63,606 nt of DNA, taken from an uncultured Brevibacillus sp. (GTDB lineage: Bacteria > Bacillota > Bacilli > Brevibacillales > Brevibacillaceae). Numbering within the stretch: the first letter of the stretch is position 1; the number at the start of each line of letters is the position of its first letter. The position numbers and the translations under genes were made by a program. The notes below the pieces were generated by a model. It saw only the letters and a list, made by a program, of their open reading frames with translations, had not been told where the DNA came from and searched no databases. Of this stretch, positions 17,343 to 24,607 are shown piece after piece. The stretch lies in the NCBI RefSeq assembly GCF_947502445.1, contig NZ_CANMZW010000035.1:1-63606 (forward strand), read 5' to 3'.

Positions 17343-17744
17343 ATGCAAAAAGAAGAACTGACGCGAGATCCTAATCTGACCAATCCACTGGTGCTTGCCT
17401 TTCTCGGTGACGCTACCTATGCTCATTGTGTGAGATACCATCTAATTGCCAAGGGGCTGGTTAAACCAAACCAGCTCCACAAGGCAGCCAATCGGTATGT
17501 GTCGGCAAAAGCCCAGGCGAATGTCTTGTTGACCTTGATGCCTGCACTGCCGGAGGAAGAGCTGAGTGTGGTAAAACGAGGACGAAATGCCAAATCAGGC
17601 TCCACGGCCAAAAATGCCGATATTATCGACTATCGTCATGCCACTGCCTTTGAAGCATTGATCGGGTATTTGTATTTGAGCGGAAAAGAAGAGCGGATCG
17701 CTGAAATTGTGCAACAGGCTTTTGCGATTGTGGAAGGAGAATAA
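17343..17744 (+). CDS. mrnC: Mini-ribonuclease III
   Basis: A 133-residue RNase III-like nuclease lacking the double-stranded RNA-binding domain. In B. subtilis it trims the ends of 23S rRNA precursors. The core reads FLGDATYAHCVR (around residues 20-31) with the catalytic Asp, then KRGRNAKSG, and FEALIGYLYL with the paired acidic residue. It is 15 bases after cysS and two bases before rlmB. The weak site GAAGAAGG precedes the ATG. Its presence next to an rRNA methylase fits a small rRNA-maturation set. Confidence 0.93.
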   Translation: MQKEELTRDPNLTNPLVLAFLGDATYAHCVRYHLIAKGLVKPNQLHKAANRYVSAKAQANVLLTLMPALPEEELSVVKRGRNAKSGSTAKNADIIDYRHATAFEALIGYLYLSGKEERIAEIVQQAFAIVEGE

Positions 17745-17746
17745 GC

Positions 17747-18502
17747 ATGAGTGAAGAGTGGATTCTCGGGAAAAACCCGGTTATCGAGGCGCTCCGATCA
17801 GGGCGTACAATTAATAAGATTTGGATTGCAGAAGGAACCAACAGAAATTTAATGAGCCCCGTATTTTCTTTGGCGAAAGAGCAGGGTGTCATAGTAACGA
17901 CGGCGAACCGCAAGAAGCTGGATCAACTGGTGTCTACAGATAACCACCAGGGAGTCATTGCTTCTGTAGCCGCTTACGACTATGTAGAAGTGGACGATAT
18001 TTTGAAGCGGGCAGAGGAGAAAAATGAGCAGCCCTTTATTCTTTTGCTGGACGAGCTGGAGGACCCGCATAACCTCGGCTCGATTATGCGGACTGCGGAT
18101 GCAGTAGGTGCCCATGGCGTAATTATTCCCAAGCGCCGTTCGGTCAGCTTAACGGCTACCGTGGCCAAGGCGTCCGCAGGGGCAATCAATTATGTGCCTG
18201 TAGCGCGTGTAACGAATTTGGTTCGCACCATGGAAGAACTAAAAGAGCGTGGTGTCTGGATTGCTGGTACCGATGCGAGTGCGAAGCAGGATTTCCGTCA
18301 AGGTGATTATACGATGCCGCTTGCGATTGTGATTGGCAGTGAGGGTAAAGGCATTAGCCGTTTGGTACGGGAAAACTGTGATTTTCTGTACAGTCTGCCG
18401 ATGGCCGGCAACGTAACCTCTCTGAATGCCTCAGTAGCTGCGGCACTGCTCATGTATGAAGTATACCGTTCCAGGAGTCCACTTCCGACGCGGGTGAAAT
18501 GA
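17747..18502 (+). CDS. rlmB: 23S rRNA (guanosine-2'-O-)-methyltransferase, TrmH family
   Basis: A 251-residue SPOUT methyltransferase. The N-terminal substrate-binding domain (GKNPVIEAL) is followed by the knotted SAM-binding core with the three family motifs: NLGSIMRTADAVGAHGV, VIGSEGKGISR, and SLNASVAAALLMYE near the C terminus. It matches RlmB/YacO, which methylates the ribose of a conserved 23S guanosine; the exact nucleotide is inferred from the family. An AAGGAGAA site and ATG start follow mrnC by two bases, and rae1 starts one base after its stop. Confidence 0.9.
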   Translation: MSEEWILGKNPVIEALRSGRTINKIWIAEGTNRNLMSPVFSLAKEQGVIVTTANRKKLDQLVSTDNHQGVIASVAAYDYVEVDDILKRAEEKNEQPFILLLDELEDPHNLGSIMRTADAVGAHGVIIPKRRSVSLTATVAKASAGAINYVPVARVTNLVRTMEELKERGVWIAGTDASAKQDFRQGDYTMPLAIVIGSEGKGISRLVRENCDFLYSLPMAGNVTSLNASVAAALLMYEVYRSRSPLPTRVK

Positions 18503-18503
18503 A

Positions 18504-19028
18504 ATGGCTAAAAAGAAAGCCAAGCAGCTGCTGATCGTAGATGGCTATAATATCATCGGTGCCTGGCCGGACTTGCGCGTATTAAAGGATCAAGATCGCA
18601 TGGACGAGGCACGTGATCAGTTGATTTCCAAAATGGCAGAATACCAGAGCTACACGGGAATGAAAGTCATCATTGTATTTGATGCCTATAATGTACCGGG
18701 CATTGGACGCCAAATGGAAGATTATCTCGTGGAAATTTATTTCACGAAGAAAAAGGAGACGGCTGACGAAAAAATTGAACAGCTCGTCTCCCAATTTCAC
18801 CAAAAAAATCGACAAATTTATGTAGCCACATCTGACTACACTTCCCAGCGTGTCATTTTTGGTCAGGGAGCATTGCGCAAATCCGCGCGGGAGTTGTTGT
18901 TAGATATGGAAAATGCAGGAAAGGAAATCAAGCGGCAGGTTGAAAAAACACATGAAGAAGGCTTCTCCAGACGCATTAAATTGGATGATGAAATAGCGAA
19001 AATATTCGAAAAATGGAGAAGGGAATAA
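18504..19028 (+). CDS. rae1: Rae1, ribosome A-site endoribonuclease (NYN domain)
   Basis: A 174-residue NYN/PIN-fold nuclease, formerly YacP. In B. subtilis it cleaves mRNA in the ribosomal A site during translation. The N-terminal LLIVDGYNIIGAWP motif carries the first catalytic Asp, and later acids (VIFDAYN, ATSDYTSQ) complete a typical NYN metal site. The ATG lies one base after the rlmB stop, so translation is probably coupled. It ends 82 bases before sigH, which has its own promoter. Confidence 0.9.
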   Translation: MAKKKAKQLLIVDGYNIIGAWPDLRVLKDQDRMDEARDQLISKMAEYQSYTGMKVIIVFDAYNVPGIGRQMEDYLVEIYFTKKKETADEKIEQLVSQFHQKNRQIYVATSDYTSQRVIFGQGALRKSARELLLDMENAGKEIKRQVEKTHEEGFSRRIKLDDEIAKIFEKWRRE

Positions 19029-19039
19029 GTTTGATTCGG

Positions 19040-19069
19040 TTGACGCTTTTTTACGGCATCATGTATAAT
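19040..19069 (+). promoter_or_regulatory. SigA promoter of sigH
   Basis: TTGACG, an 18-base spacer and a perfect TATAAT, 41 bases before the GTG start. AbrB control, known in B. subtilis, cannot be read from the sequence. Confidence 0.85.
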
Positions 19070-19110
19070 AGCGTCATCTATGGAGAAACCGGTTGGCGGA
19101 GGGATCATTT

Positions 19111-19761
19111 GTGAGTGTTGACCTCAAGGAGTTAAAACATGCCCAATATGAACTGATGACCGACGAAGAAGTAGTCGACCTGGTTCGCGATAATGACGCA
19201 GAAGCTCTGGAGTACTTGATCAACAAGTATAAGAACTTCGTGCGTGCCAAAGCGAGATCCTATTTTCTTATTGGGGCTGACCGCGAAGATATCGTGCAGG
19301 AAGGGATGATCGGACTGTACAAGTCTATTCGCGACTTCCGAGGGGACAAGCTCACTTCTTTCAAAGCTTTTGCTGAGCTGTGCATTACTCGTCAGATCAT
19401 CACAGCCATCAAGACGGCTACCAGACAAAAGCATATTCCGCTCAATTCGTACGTATCGCTGGACAAGCCGATCTACGATGAGGATTCTGATCGCACCTTA
19501 CTGGATGTCATTTCTGGCACCAAGGTGACAGATCCTGAAGAGTTGTTTATTAACCGCGAAGAGTTTGATGATATCGAGGGTAAAATGAGTGAGATATTGA
19601 GTGACCTGGAACGTCAGGTGCTTATGCTCTACCTGGATGGACGCTCGTATCAGCAGATTGCTGTTGAGCTGAAGCGTCACGTCAAATCTATCGACAATGC
19701 CTTGCAGCGTGTAAAGCGCAAATTGGAGCGCTATTTGGAAGGAAGAGAGATTCATCTGTAA
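19111..19761 (+). CDS. sigH: RNA polymerase sigma-H factor
   Basis: A 216-residue sigma-70 family factor that directs early sporulation and competence genes. Region 2 (KNFVRAKARSYFLIGADREDIVQEGMIGL, split here as two conserved blocks near residues 40-75) and region 4 (LDGRSYQQIAVELKRHV helix-turn-helix) are nearly identical to B. subtilis SigH. The GTG at 19111 is chosen over an in-frame TTG at 19093 because GGAGGGATC lies just upstream of it. It has its own SigA promoter and a terminator that begins within its last codons. Confidence 0.96.
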   Translation: MSVDLKELKHAQYELMTDEEVVDLVRDNDAEALEYLINKYKNFVRAKARSYFLIGADREDIVQEGMIGLYKSIRDFRGDKLTSFKAFAELCITRQIITAIKTATRQKHIPLNSYVSLDKPIYDEDSDRTLLDVISGTKVTDPEELFINREEFDDIEGKMSEILSDLERQVLMLYLDGRSYQQIAVELKRHVKSIDNALQRVKRKLERYLEGREIHL

Positions 19762-19781
19762 AAAGAGAATCTCTCTTTTTT
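19744..19781 (+). terminator. Terminator after sigH
   Basis: A 10-bp stem (AGAGAGATTC at 19744-19753 with GAATCTCTCT at 19767-19776) begins inside the sigH coding end and is followed by T residues. Confidence 0.85.
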
Positions 19782-19889
19782 GTTCCTAGCAAAATCGAAA
19801 TCGCTTTCAGTAGGGGAAACGGTGGAATAAAGGGAAATAACGGATTTTTTATGGAAGCAAAATGCTTTCGTCTTGTCAAGTCGTTTTGT

Positions 19890-19918
19890 TTGACATGGGT
19901 ATTTCGGTGTGATAAATT
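19890..19918 (+). promoter_or_regulatory. SigA promoter of rpmG-secE-nusG
   Basis: TTGACA, 17 bases, TAAATT. The 309-base gap between sigH and rpmG also holds a 10-bp hairpin in the 5' leader (19926-19935 with 19953-19962). Nothing else gene-like is seen in it. Confidence 0.75.
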
Positions 19919-20070
19919 TATTTAGGTAGCCATAGACTCTTATCTCTCTGTTCTATGGTTACTTTGGTGAATGAAATGGTCTGGAAAAAGTAGCGGTTTT
20001 CCCGTACTATTTATCATCGGGGTACTTTTCATTAATAGTAAGGTTTGAAATGAGATGGAGGTGGCAATAA

Positions 20071-20220
20071 ATGCGAGTAAACATCACGTTGGCGTGCACC
20101 GAGTGTGGCGAGCGTAACTATATCTCCACAAAGAACAAACGCACCACTACTGAACGTGTTGAACTGAAAAAGTATTGCTCCCGTGACAAGAAGCAAACCC
20201 TTCATCGCGAGACGAAGTAA
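20071..20220 (+). CDS. rpmG: Ribosomal protein L33
   Basis: A 49-residue 50S subunit protein, too short for most gene callers. It starts MRVNITLACTECG and ends TLHRETK. It keeps C9 and C12, but the second zinc pair is reduced to C36 with Asp at 39 (CSRD), so it is probably the form that does not fully bind zinc. GGAGGTGG lies before the ATG. It starts the rpmG-secE-nusG unit; its stop overlaps the secE ATG by one base (TAATG). Confidence 0.93.
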   Translation: MRVNITLACTECGERNYISTKNKRTTTERVELKKYCSRDKKQTLHRETK

Positions 20221-20468
20221 TGGTTGATGCGACGAAGTCAGGGGGTGGCAAAGTGGGTTTTTTAGCACGAATCGGAGCCAGTTTTCGCCGTACCGGTGAC
20301 TTTTTTGGCGACGTAATGTCCGAACTGAAGAAAGTCCGTTGGCCCAACCGTAAGGAATTGACGACCTACACGGTCGTTGTTCTCGTAACAGTTGTGCTGT
20401 TAGCACTGTTCTTCTTCGTCGTTGATTTGGGTATCTCGCGCTTGATCGATTTGATTCTAGGAACGTAA
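20220..20468 (+). CDS. secE: Preprotein translocase subunit SecE
   Basis: An 82-residue single-span membrane subunit that clamps SecY in the protein export channel. The amphipathic VMSELKKVRWPNRKEL segment (about 32-47) and one long transmembrane helix near the C terminus are typical. Two starts are possible: ATG at 20220, overlapping the rpmG stop (coupled translation), or GTG at 20253, which has a clear GGGGGTGG site and gives a 71-residue form nearer to B. subtilis SecE (59). The gene identity is firm; the start is not. Confidence 0.9.
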   Translation: MVDATKSGGGKVGFLARIGASFRRTGDFFGDVMSELKKVRWPNRKELTTYTVVVLVTVVLLALFFFVVDLGISRLIDLILGT

Positions 20469-20513
20469 TTTTGCAAGTCTTAGGAGGGACGGACGGTTAA
20501 CGTCCTGGTGGAT

Positions 20514-21050
20514 ATGGAAAAAGCATGGTATGTACTTCATACTTACTCAGGTTACGAAAACAAGGTTAAGACGAATCTTGAGAAACGCCTCGAGTCGATG
20601 GGCATGGAAGACAAGATCTTTCGCGTTCTCGTTCCCACTGAAGAAGAAGTGGAGACTAAGGATGGCAAAAAGCGCACCGTCACGAAAAAAGTGTTTCCTG
20701 GATACGTCCTTGTTGAAATGGTGATGACGGACGACTCTTGGTATGTCGTGCGTAACACTCCTGGGGTTACCGGCTTTGTCGGATCCACAGGCGCCGGTTC
20801 CAAGCCGACAGCGCTGCGTCCCGAAGAGGCCGATACGATTCTCAAGCAAATGGGGATCGAAATTCCCAAAATCAGAGTCGATTTTGCTCTCCGCGATATG
20901 GTGCGCGTCACAGATGGTCCATTTTCTAATCGCACCGGGGAGATTATCGAGATTCACCCGGACAGACAGAAGGTTCGCGTATTAGTGGACATCTTCGGTC
21001 GCGAAACACCGGTAGAGCTAGACTTTACACAAGTTCAAAAATTGGATTAG
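20514..21050 (+). CDS. nusG: Transcription elongation factor NusG
   Basis: A 178-residue factor that binds the RNA polymerase clamp and affects pausing and termination. The N-terminal NGN domain (WYVLHTYSGYENKV to about residue 115, with FPGYVLVEM) and the C-terminal KOW domain (VRVTDGPFSNRTGEI) are both complete. The ATG at 20514 matches the family N terminus (MEKxWYV). Its ribosome site is unusual: TAGGAGGG lies 25 bases upstream, with a GGACG/CGTCC hairpin between. A GTG at 20508 is the alternative. Confidence 0.93.
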   Translation: MEKAWYVLHTYSGYENKVKTNLEKRLESMGMEDKIFRVLVPTEEEVETKDGKKRTVTKKVFPGYVLVEMVMTDDSWYVVRNTPGVTGFVGSTGAGSKPTALRPEEADTILKQMGIEIPKIRVDFALRDMVRVTDGPFSNRTGEIIEIHPDRQKVRVLVDIFGRETPVELDFTQVQKLD

Positions 21051-21058
21051 GATTCAAC

Positions 21059-21087
21059 TTGAAAAGTATCGTGCTATATGGTACATT
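21059..21087 (+). promoter_or_regulatory. Possible promoter of rplK-rplA
   Basis: TTGAAA, 17 bases, TACATT, directly after the nusG stop. It fits a SigA promoter but is weaker than others in the window. Read-through from nusG is also possible, as no terminator is seen. Confidence 0.5.
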
Positions 21088-21177
21088 TCATTTTGTTTTA
21101 ACAATCCCACAACAATATCTGGGGTTTCTTGCACTCTCACTATAGATCGAAGGTCTTTACATAGACTTTCACCAAAC

Positions 21178-21209
21178 GGTGGGAGGGGGCATTCCCCCGT
21201 AATAACCAC
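21178..21209 (+). promoter_or_regulatory. L1-binding mimic in the rplK leader
   Basis: GGTGGGAG (21178-21185), a GGGGG/CCCCC inner stem (21185-21189 with 21194-21198) and AATAACCAC (21201-21209) copy the L1-stalk element of 23S rRNA, where GGUGGGAG pairs with an ACCACC strand. Ribosomal protein L1 is known to bind such a site and repress the L11 operon. It lies 24 bases before the rplK start. Confidence 0.75.
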
Positions 21210-21233
21210 ATGTGAAGTAAGGAGGTGTCTTAC

Positions 21234-21659
21234 GTGGCTAAGAAGGTTATCCGCGTAATTAAATTACAAATCCCAGCAGGTAAAGCGAATCCTGCACCTC
21301 CAGTAGGTCCGGCGCTCGGTCAAGCTGGTGTTAACATCATGGGATTCTGTAAAGAATTCAATGCTCGTACAGAGAGCGAAGTTGGTATGATCATCCCGGT
21401 GGAAATCACCGTGTTTGAAGACCGTTCTTTCACTTTCATCACGAAGACTCCACCAGCTGCAGTTCTTCTGAAAAAAGCTGCTGGCATCGAGTCCGGTTCT
21501 GGCGTACCAAACAAAACAAAGGTTGCTACGCTGAAGCGTGATAAAGTTCGTGAAATCGCAGAACTGAAGCGCCCTGACCTGAATGCAGCATCCGTTGAAG
21601 CGGCTATGCGCATGGTTGAAGGTACTGCACGTTCTATGGGTATCGTAATCGAAGACTAA
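21234..21659 (+). CDS. rplK: Ribosomal protein L11
   Basis: A 141-residue protein at the GTPase-associated centre of the 50S subunit. It is needed for the stringent response and is the binding site region for thiopeptides. It starts KKVIRVIKLQIPAGKANPAP and keeps the proline-rich turn and the C-terminal RNA-binding helices. The start is GTG at 21234 with AAGGAGGTG seven bases upstream; an earlier in-frame codon (21225) would overlap that site. It precedes rplA by 89 bases. Confidence 0.97.
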   Translation: MAKKVIRVIKLQIPAGKANPAPPVGPALGQAGVNIMGFCKEFNARTESEVGMIIPVEITVFEDRSFTFITKTPPAAVLLKKAAGIESGSGVPNKTKVATLKRDKVREIAELKRPDLNAASVEAAMRMVEGTARSMGIVIED

Positions 21660-21703
21660 TTGTCTTAAGTGCAAGGGGGCACAGACATTGTGCCCCCCTG
21701 TCT

Positions 21704-21729
21704 GTGGGAGGATTAACCGCTACGACCAC
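21704..21729 (+). promoter_or_regulatory. Second L1-binding mimic, before rplA
   Basis: GTGGGAG (21704-21710) and TACGACCAC (21721-21729), with GTGG pairing to CCAC, repeat the L1-stalk-like pattern of the rplK leader. It sits 19 bases before the rplA start and directly after a strong hairpin (21675-21697). Confidence 0.65.
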
Positions 21730-21748
21730 ATTGAAGGGAGATTTAATC

Positions 21749-22432
21749 ATGGCGAAAAAAGGTAAGAAATATCAAGAGGCTGTAAAGCTCGTTGATAAAA
21801 ACAAAGTATACGAAGTAGCAGAAGGTATCGAGCTGGTTAAAAAAGCAGCTACTGCTAAATTCGATGAAACTGTTGAAGCAGCTTTCCGTTTGGGCGTAGA
21901 CCCTAAGCGTGCTGACCAACAAATCCGTGGCGCTGTTGTATTGCCTCATGGTACTGGTAAAGTACAACGCGTTCTCGTATTCGCTAAAGGCGAAAAAGCA
22001 AAAGATGCAGAAGCAGCTGGCGCTGACTATGTAGGCGATGCAGACATGATCGCGAAAATTCAAGGTGGCTGGTTCGACTTTGACGTTGTAGTAGCTACTC
22101 CTGACATGATGGGTGAAGTAGGTAAATTGGGTCGTGTACTCGGTCCAAAAGGCCTGATGCCAAACCCTAAAACCGGAACTGTTACATTTGATGTAACGAA
22201 AGCGGTTAACGAAATCAAAGCAGGTAAAATTGAGTATCGCGTAGACAAAGCAGGTAACATCCACGCTCCGATCGGAAAAGCATCCTTCGATGCTGACAAG
22301 CTGGCTGACAATCTGGCTGCATTGACTGAAGCGCTGAACCGTGCGAAACCAGCAGCAGCTAAAGGTGTTTACATGAAAAATGTAACCCTGAGCTCCACTA
22401 TGGGTCCTGGCGTACGCGTTGCTGTAAAATAA
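21749..22432 (+). CDS. rplA: Ribosomal protein L1
   Basis: A 227-residue protein of the 50S L1 stalk, which moves tRNA out of the E site, and a translational repressor of its own operon. The sequence is complete from AKKGKKYQEAVKLVDKNK to the C-terminal GPGVRVAVK, with GPKGLMPNPKTGTVT in the middle. The ATG at 21749 follows GAAGGGAG; the in-frame extension to 21704 would cover the leader element. The two L1-stalk mimics nearby are its likely targets. Confidence 0.97.
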   Translation: MAKKGKKYQEAVKLVDKNKVYEVAEGIELVKKAATAKFDETVEAAFRLGVDPKRADQQIRGAVVLPHGTGKVQRVLVFAKGEKAKDAEAAGADYVGDADMIAKIQGGWFDFDVVVATPDMMGEVGKLGRVLGPKGLMPNPKTGTVTFDVTKAVNEIKAGKIEYRVDKAGNIHAPIGKASFDADKLADNLAALTEALNRAKPAAAKGVYMKNVTLSSTMGPGVRVAVK

Positions 22433-22487
22433 TGACACTTGACTTCCTTTGTGGGAGTTGTTAAGATAGTTCCTGTTGATGAAAAGA

Positions 22488-22590
22488 ATAGGCCGTAGAC
22501 AGAAGGTGCAGAGCTTTCTAAAGCAATGCTTAATATCCCTCCGAGGCGTGTGATGTACGAAAGAGGAAATGAGATTTCCTTTGACGATAA
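22488..22590 (+). promoter_or_regulatory. L10 (rplJL) leader RNA
   Basis: The 230-base gap before rplJ holds CCGTAGACAGAAGGTGC (from 22493) and TTAATATCCCTCCGAGG (22530-22546), the paired conserved blocks of the Firmicutes L10 leader that binds the L10-L12 complex. An AGGAAA/TTTCCT hairpin (22564-22580) follows. Confidence 0.85.
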
Positions 22591-22596
22591 AGCATT

Positions 22597-22634
22597 ATGC
22601 CCTCGTGAGTCTGCGAGGGCATTCTTCATTTTCT
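22597..22634 (+). terminator. Attenuator in the rplJ leader
   Basis: A nine-bp stem (ATGCCCTCG at 22597-22605 with CGAGGGCAT at 22614-22622) is followed by a T-rich stretch, 29 bases before rplJ. It is the likely regulated terminator of the L10 leader. Confidence 0.75.
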
Positions 22635-22662
22635 AGGAACTAGAGCACGGGAGGTGTAAACA

Positions 22663-23178
22663 ATGGCAGAAATTCGTCCAACCGTTATTCGTGAAGAAAA
22701 GGTACAAGCGATCAACGAAATCGCAACTAAGCTTCGCGAAAGCCAAACAACAGTGGTAGCTGACTACCGCGGTCTGACAGTAGCACAAGTTACTGAGCTG
22801 CGCAAACAATTGCGTGAAGCAGGTGTTGAGTTCCAGGTGTTGAAAAACTCCCTGACTCGATTGGCTACTGAGAAGGAAAGCCTGACTGAACTGGATCAAT
22901 ATCTGACTGGCCCGAACGCTCTGGCGTTCTCCAAAGACGATATCATCGCTCCAGCGAAAATCATCGCTGAATTCGCTAAGAAAAACGACAAGCTGGAAAT
23001 CAAGGGTGGCGTAATCGAAGGTAAAGTAGTTGCTGCTGATCAAATTCAAGCACTCGCAACTCTTCCATCCCGCGAAGGTCTCCTTTCCATGCTTCTTTCC
23101 GTCCTGCAAGCTCCAATGCGCAACGTTGCACTGGCAGTCAAAGCAGTGGCAGAACAAAAAGAAGGTCAAGGCGCGTAA
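22663..23178 (+). CDS. rplJ: Ribosomal protein L10
   Basis: A 171-residue stalk base protein. Its N-terminal domain anchors to 23S rRNA, and its C-terminal helix (LLSVLQAPMRNVALAVKAVAEQ) binds L7/L12 dimers. The length is normal for Bacillales. ACGGGAGGTG lies before the ATG. It is followed by rplL 57 bases on, and the pair is controlled by the leader at 22488-22634, where excess L10-L12 would bind and favour termination. Confidence 0.97.
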   Translation: MAEIRPTVIREEKVQAINEIATKLRESQTTVVADYRGLTVAQVTELRKQLREAGVEFQVLKNSLTRLATEKESLTELDQYLTGPNALAFSKDDIIAPAKIIAEFAKKNDKLEIKGGVIEGKVVAADQIQALATLPSREGLLSMLLSVLQAPMRNVALAVKAVAEQKEGQGA

Positions 23179-23234
23179 TCGCCTGATCGCTTAACGTTTC
23201 AACTATACTTTTCCTTGAATGGGAGGATTTCAAA

Positions 23235-23597
23235 ATGTCTAAAGAGCAAATCTTGGAAGCCATTAAAGGCATGTCCGTTCTCGAACTGAACGACCTGGTA
23301 AAAGCAATCGAAGAAGAATTCGGTGTAACTGCTGCTGCTCCTGTAGCTGTAGTTGCTGGTGGCGGCGCTGAAGCGGCTGCTGAGCAAACTGAATTCACTG
23401 TAAACCTGGTAAGCGGTGGCGCTTCCAAAATCAACGTTATTAAAGTTGTTCGCGAGCTGACTGGTCTGGGTCTGAAAGAAGCAAAAGACCTGGTAGACAA
23501 CGCTCCAAAAACACTCAAAGAGGGCGTTTCCAAAGACGAAGCAGAAGCTCTCAAAGCAAAACTCGAAGAAGCTGGCGCACAAGTAGAAGTAAAGTAA
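23235..23597 (+). CDS. rplL: Ribosomal protein L7/L12
   Basis: A 120-residue protein that forms the flexible 50S stalk and recruits translation GTPases. N-terminal dimerisation domain, an alanine-rich hinge (about 36-52), and a C-terminal domain with the conserved KINVIKVVRELTGLGLKEAK block are all present. TGGGAGGA precedes the ATG. A terminator follows at once, so it ends the rplJ-rplL unit. Confidence 0.98.
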   Translation: MSKEQILEAIKGMSVLELNDLVKAIEEEFGVTAAAPVAVVAGGGAEAAAEQTEFTVNLVSGGASKINVIKVVRELTGLGLKEAKDLVDNAPKTLKEGVSKDEAEALKAKLEEAGAQVEVK

Positions 23598-23613
23598 GTT
23601 AGCTTCCTAATGG

Positions 23614-23645
23614 AAATCCCCTTGCCTGCGGCAGGGGGTTTTTCT
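23614..23645 (+). terminator. Terminator after rplL
   Basis: A nine-bp stem (CCCCTTGCC at 23618-23626 with GGCAGGGG at 23630-23638) with a three-base loop is followed by TTTTT. Confidence 0.85.
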
Positions 23646-23698
23646 GTAGAAGTGAGGGCGCCTTGCTTCTATAACGATGCGAAAAGGGTGAATCACAC

Positions 23699-24295
23699 GT
23701 GGCAGATCACTACTACACCAATCAACCGGGCGCTGCGCATGACGAGCAGCAGTTTACGTTTGAGCTTCGCGGCAAAGAACTGCGTTTTTGGACAGATGCA
23801 GGTGTTTTTTCGCGCGATCGGATTGACTTCGGGAGTGTATTGCTCATCGAAAATATGGACATTCCCAGTCGTGCTCGAGTGCTGGATGTGGGATGCGGTT
23901 ATGGTCCGATCGGTCTGACTGCTGCCGGACTTGCTACTGAGGGACAGGTAACGATGATTGACGTCAATGAGCGTGCCGTGAGCTTGGCTCGACGTAACGC
24001 CGAGTTGAACGGCGCGGGGAATGTTGAGGTTCTCGTTAGTGATGTTTACAGCGGGGTGCAGGGAAAGCAGTACGATGTCATTTTGACCAATCCACCTATT
24101 CGAGCGGGCAAGGAAATCGTCCATCGCATTTTTACGGAAGGGTATGAGCTCCTGGCTGAGGGTGGTGAGATGTGGGTAGTGATTCAAAAGAAACAAGGTG
24201 CCCCTTCAGCATTGAAGAAGCTTCAGGAAACCTACCAAGAAGTAATAGAGGTAGACCGCAAAAAAGGCTATCACATTTTTCGGGCGATCAAATAG
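23699..24295 (+). CDS. ybxB: Class I SAM methyltransferase (RsmC/YbxB type)
   Basis: A 198-residue methyltransferase. The SAM-binding glycine motif VLDVGCGYGPIG (about residues 60-71), the acidic VTMIDVN strand and the catalytic LTNPPI motif (about 124-129) place it with the RsmC-like guanine-N2 rRNA methylases. The target RNA is not established from sequence. The start is GTG with AAGGGTG upstream. It sits between rplL and rpoB as in B. subtilis, and the rpoB promoter lies shortly after its stop. Confidence 0.85.
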   Translation: MADHYYTNQPGAAHDEQQFTFELRGKELRFWTDAGVFSRDRIDFGSVLLIENMDIPSRARVLDVGCGYGPIGLTAAGLATEGQVTMIDVNERAVSLARRNAELNGAGNVEVLVSDVYSGVQGKQYDVILTNPPIRAGKEIVHRIFTEGYELLAEGGEMWVVIQKKQGAPSALKKLQETYQEVIEVDRKKGYHIFRAIK

Positions 24296-24324
24296 TCAAG
24301 AAAAGGAACATTAGAAAACTTTTC

Positions 24325-24353
24325 TTGACGAGAATAATCCGATGTGATAGAAT
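24325..24353 (+). promoter_or_regulatory. SigA promoter of rpoB-rpoC
   Basis: TTGACG, 17 bases, TAGAAT, about 255 bases before the rpoB start. Confidence 0.75.
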
Positions 24354-24485
24354 TATAAAATGTCAATATGGGATAAATGTCTATTTTTCAGCAATTCCCT
24401 GTCTGTCAAGCGTTTTTTTCTTTTTATGAAAAAGAAAGGAATGTTTGTGTAAAAACATGGGAATTCTTTTAAAATAGAGTTTCTC

Positions 24486-24530
24486 TGGGTTAAAAATGGT
24501 GTTACTGCTTTAACCCATTTTTATTTTTGG
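24486..24530 (+). terminator. Terminator-like hairpin in the rpoB leader
   Basis: A nine-bp stem (TGGGTTAAA at 24486-24494 with TTTAACCCA at 24509-24517) is followed by a T tract. It lies inside the 312-base gap before rpoB, about 130 bases after the promoter. Another hairpin (GGCATTCG at 24532-24539 with CGAATGCC at 24559-24566) comes right after. The arrangement suggests attenuation of rpoBC. Confidence 0.7.
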
Positions 24531-24607
24531 AGGCATTCGTCTGCTCTCTTAAAGTTGCCGAATGCCAAGTTTCTATGTGTGAAAACACAACCTGAGGGGT
24601 GAATAAG

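Noticed and set aside
19982..20040. Possible second hairpin in the rpmG leader near the GTAGCGG and CCGTACT segments
   Set aside because: The pairing is imperfect and competes with others; not supported without conservation data.
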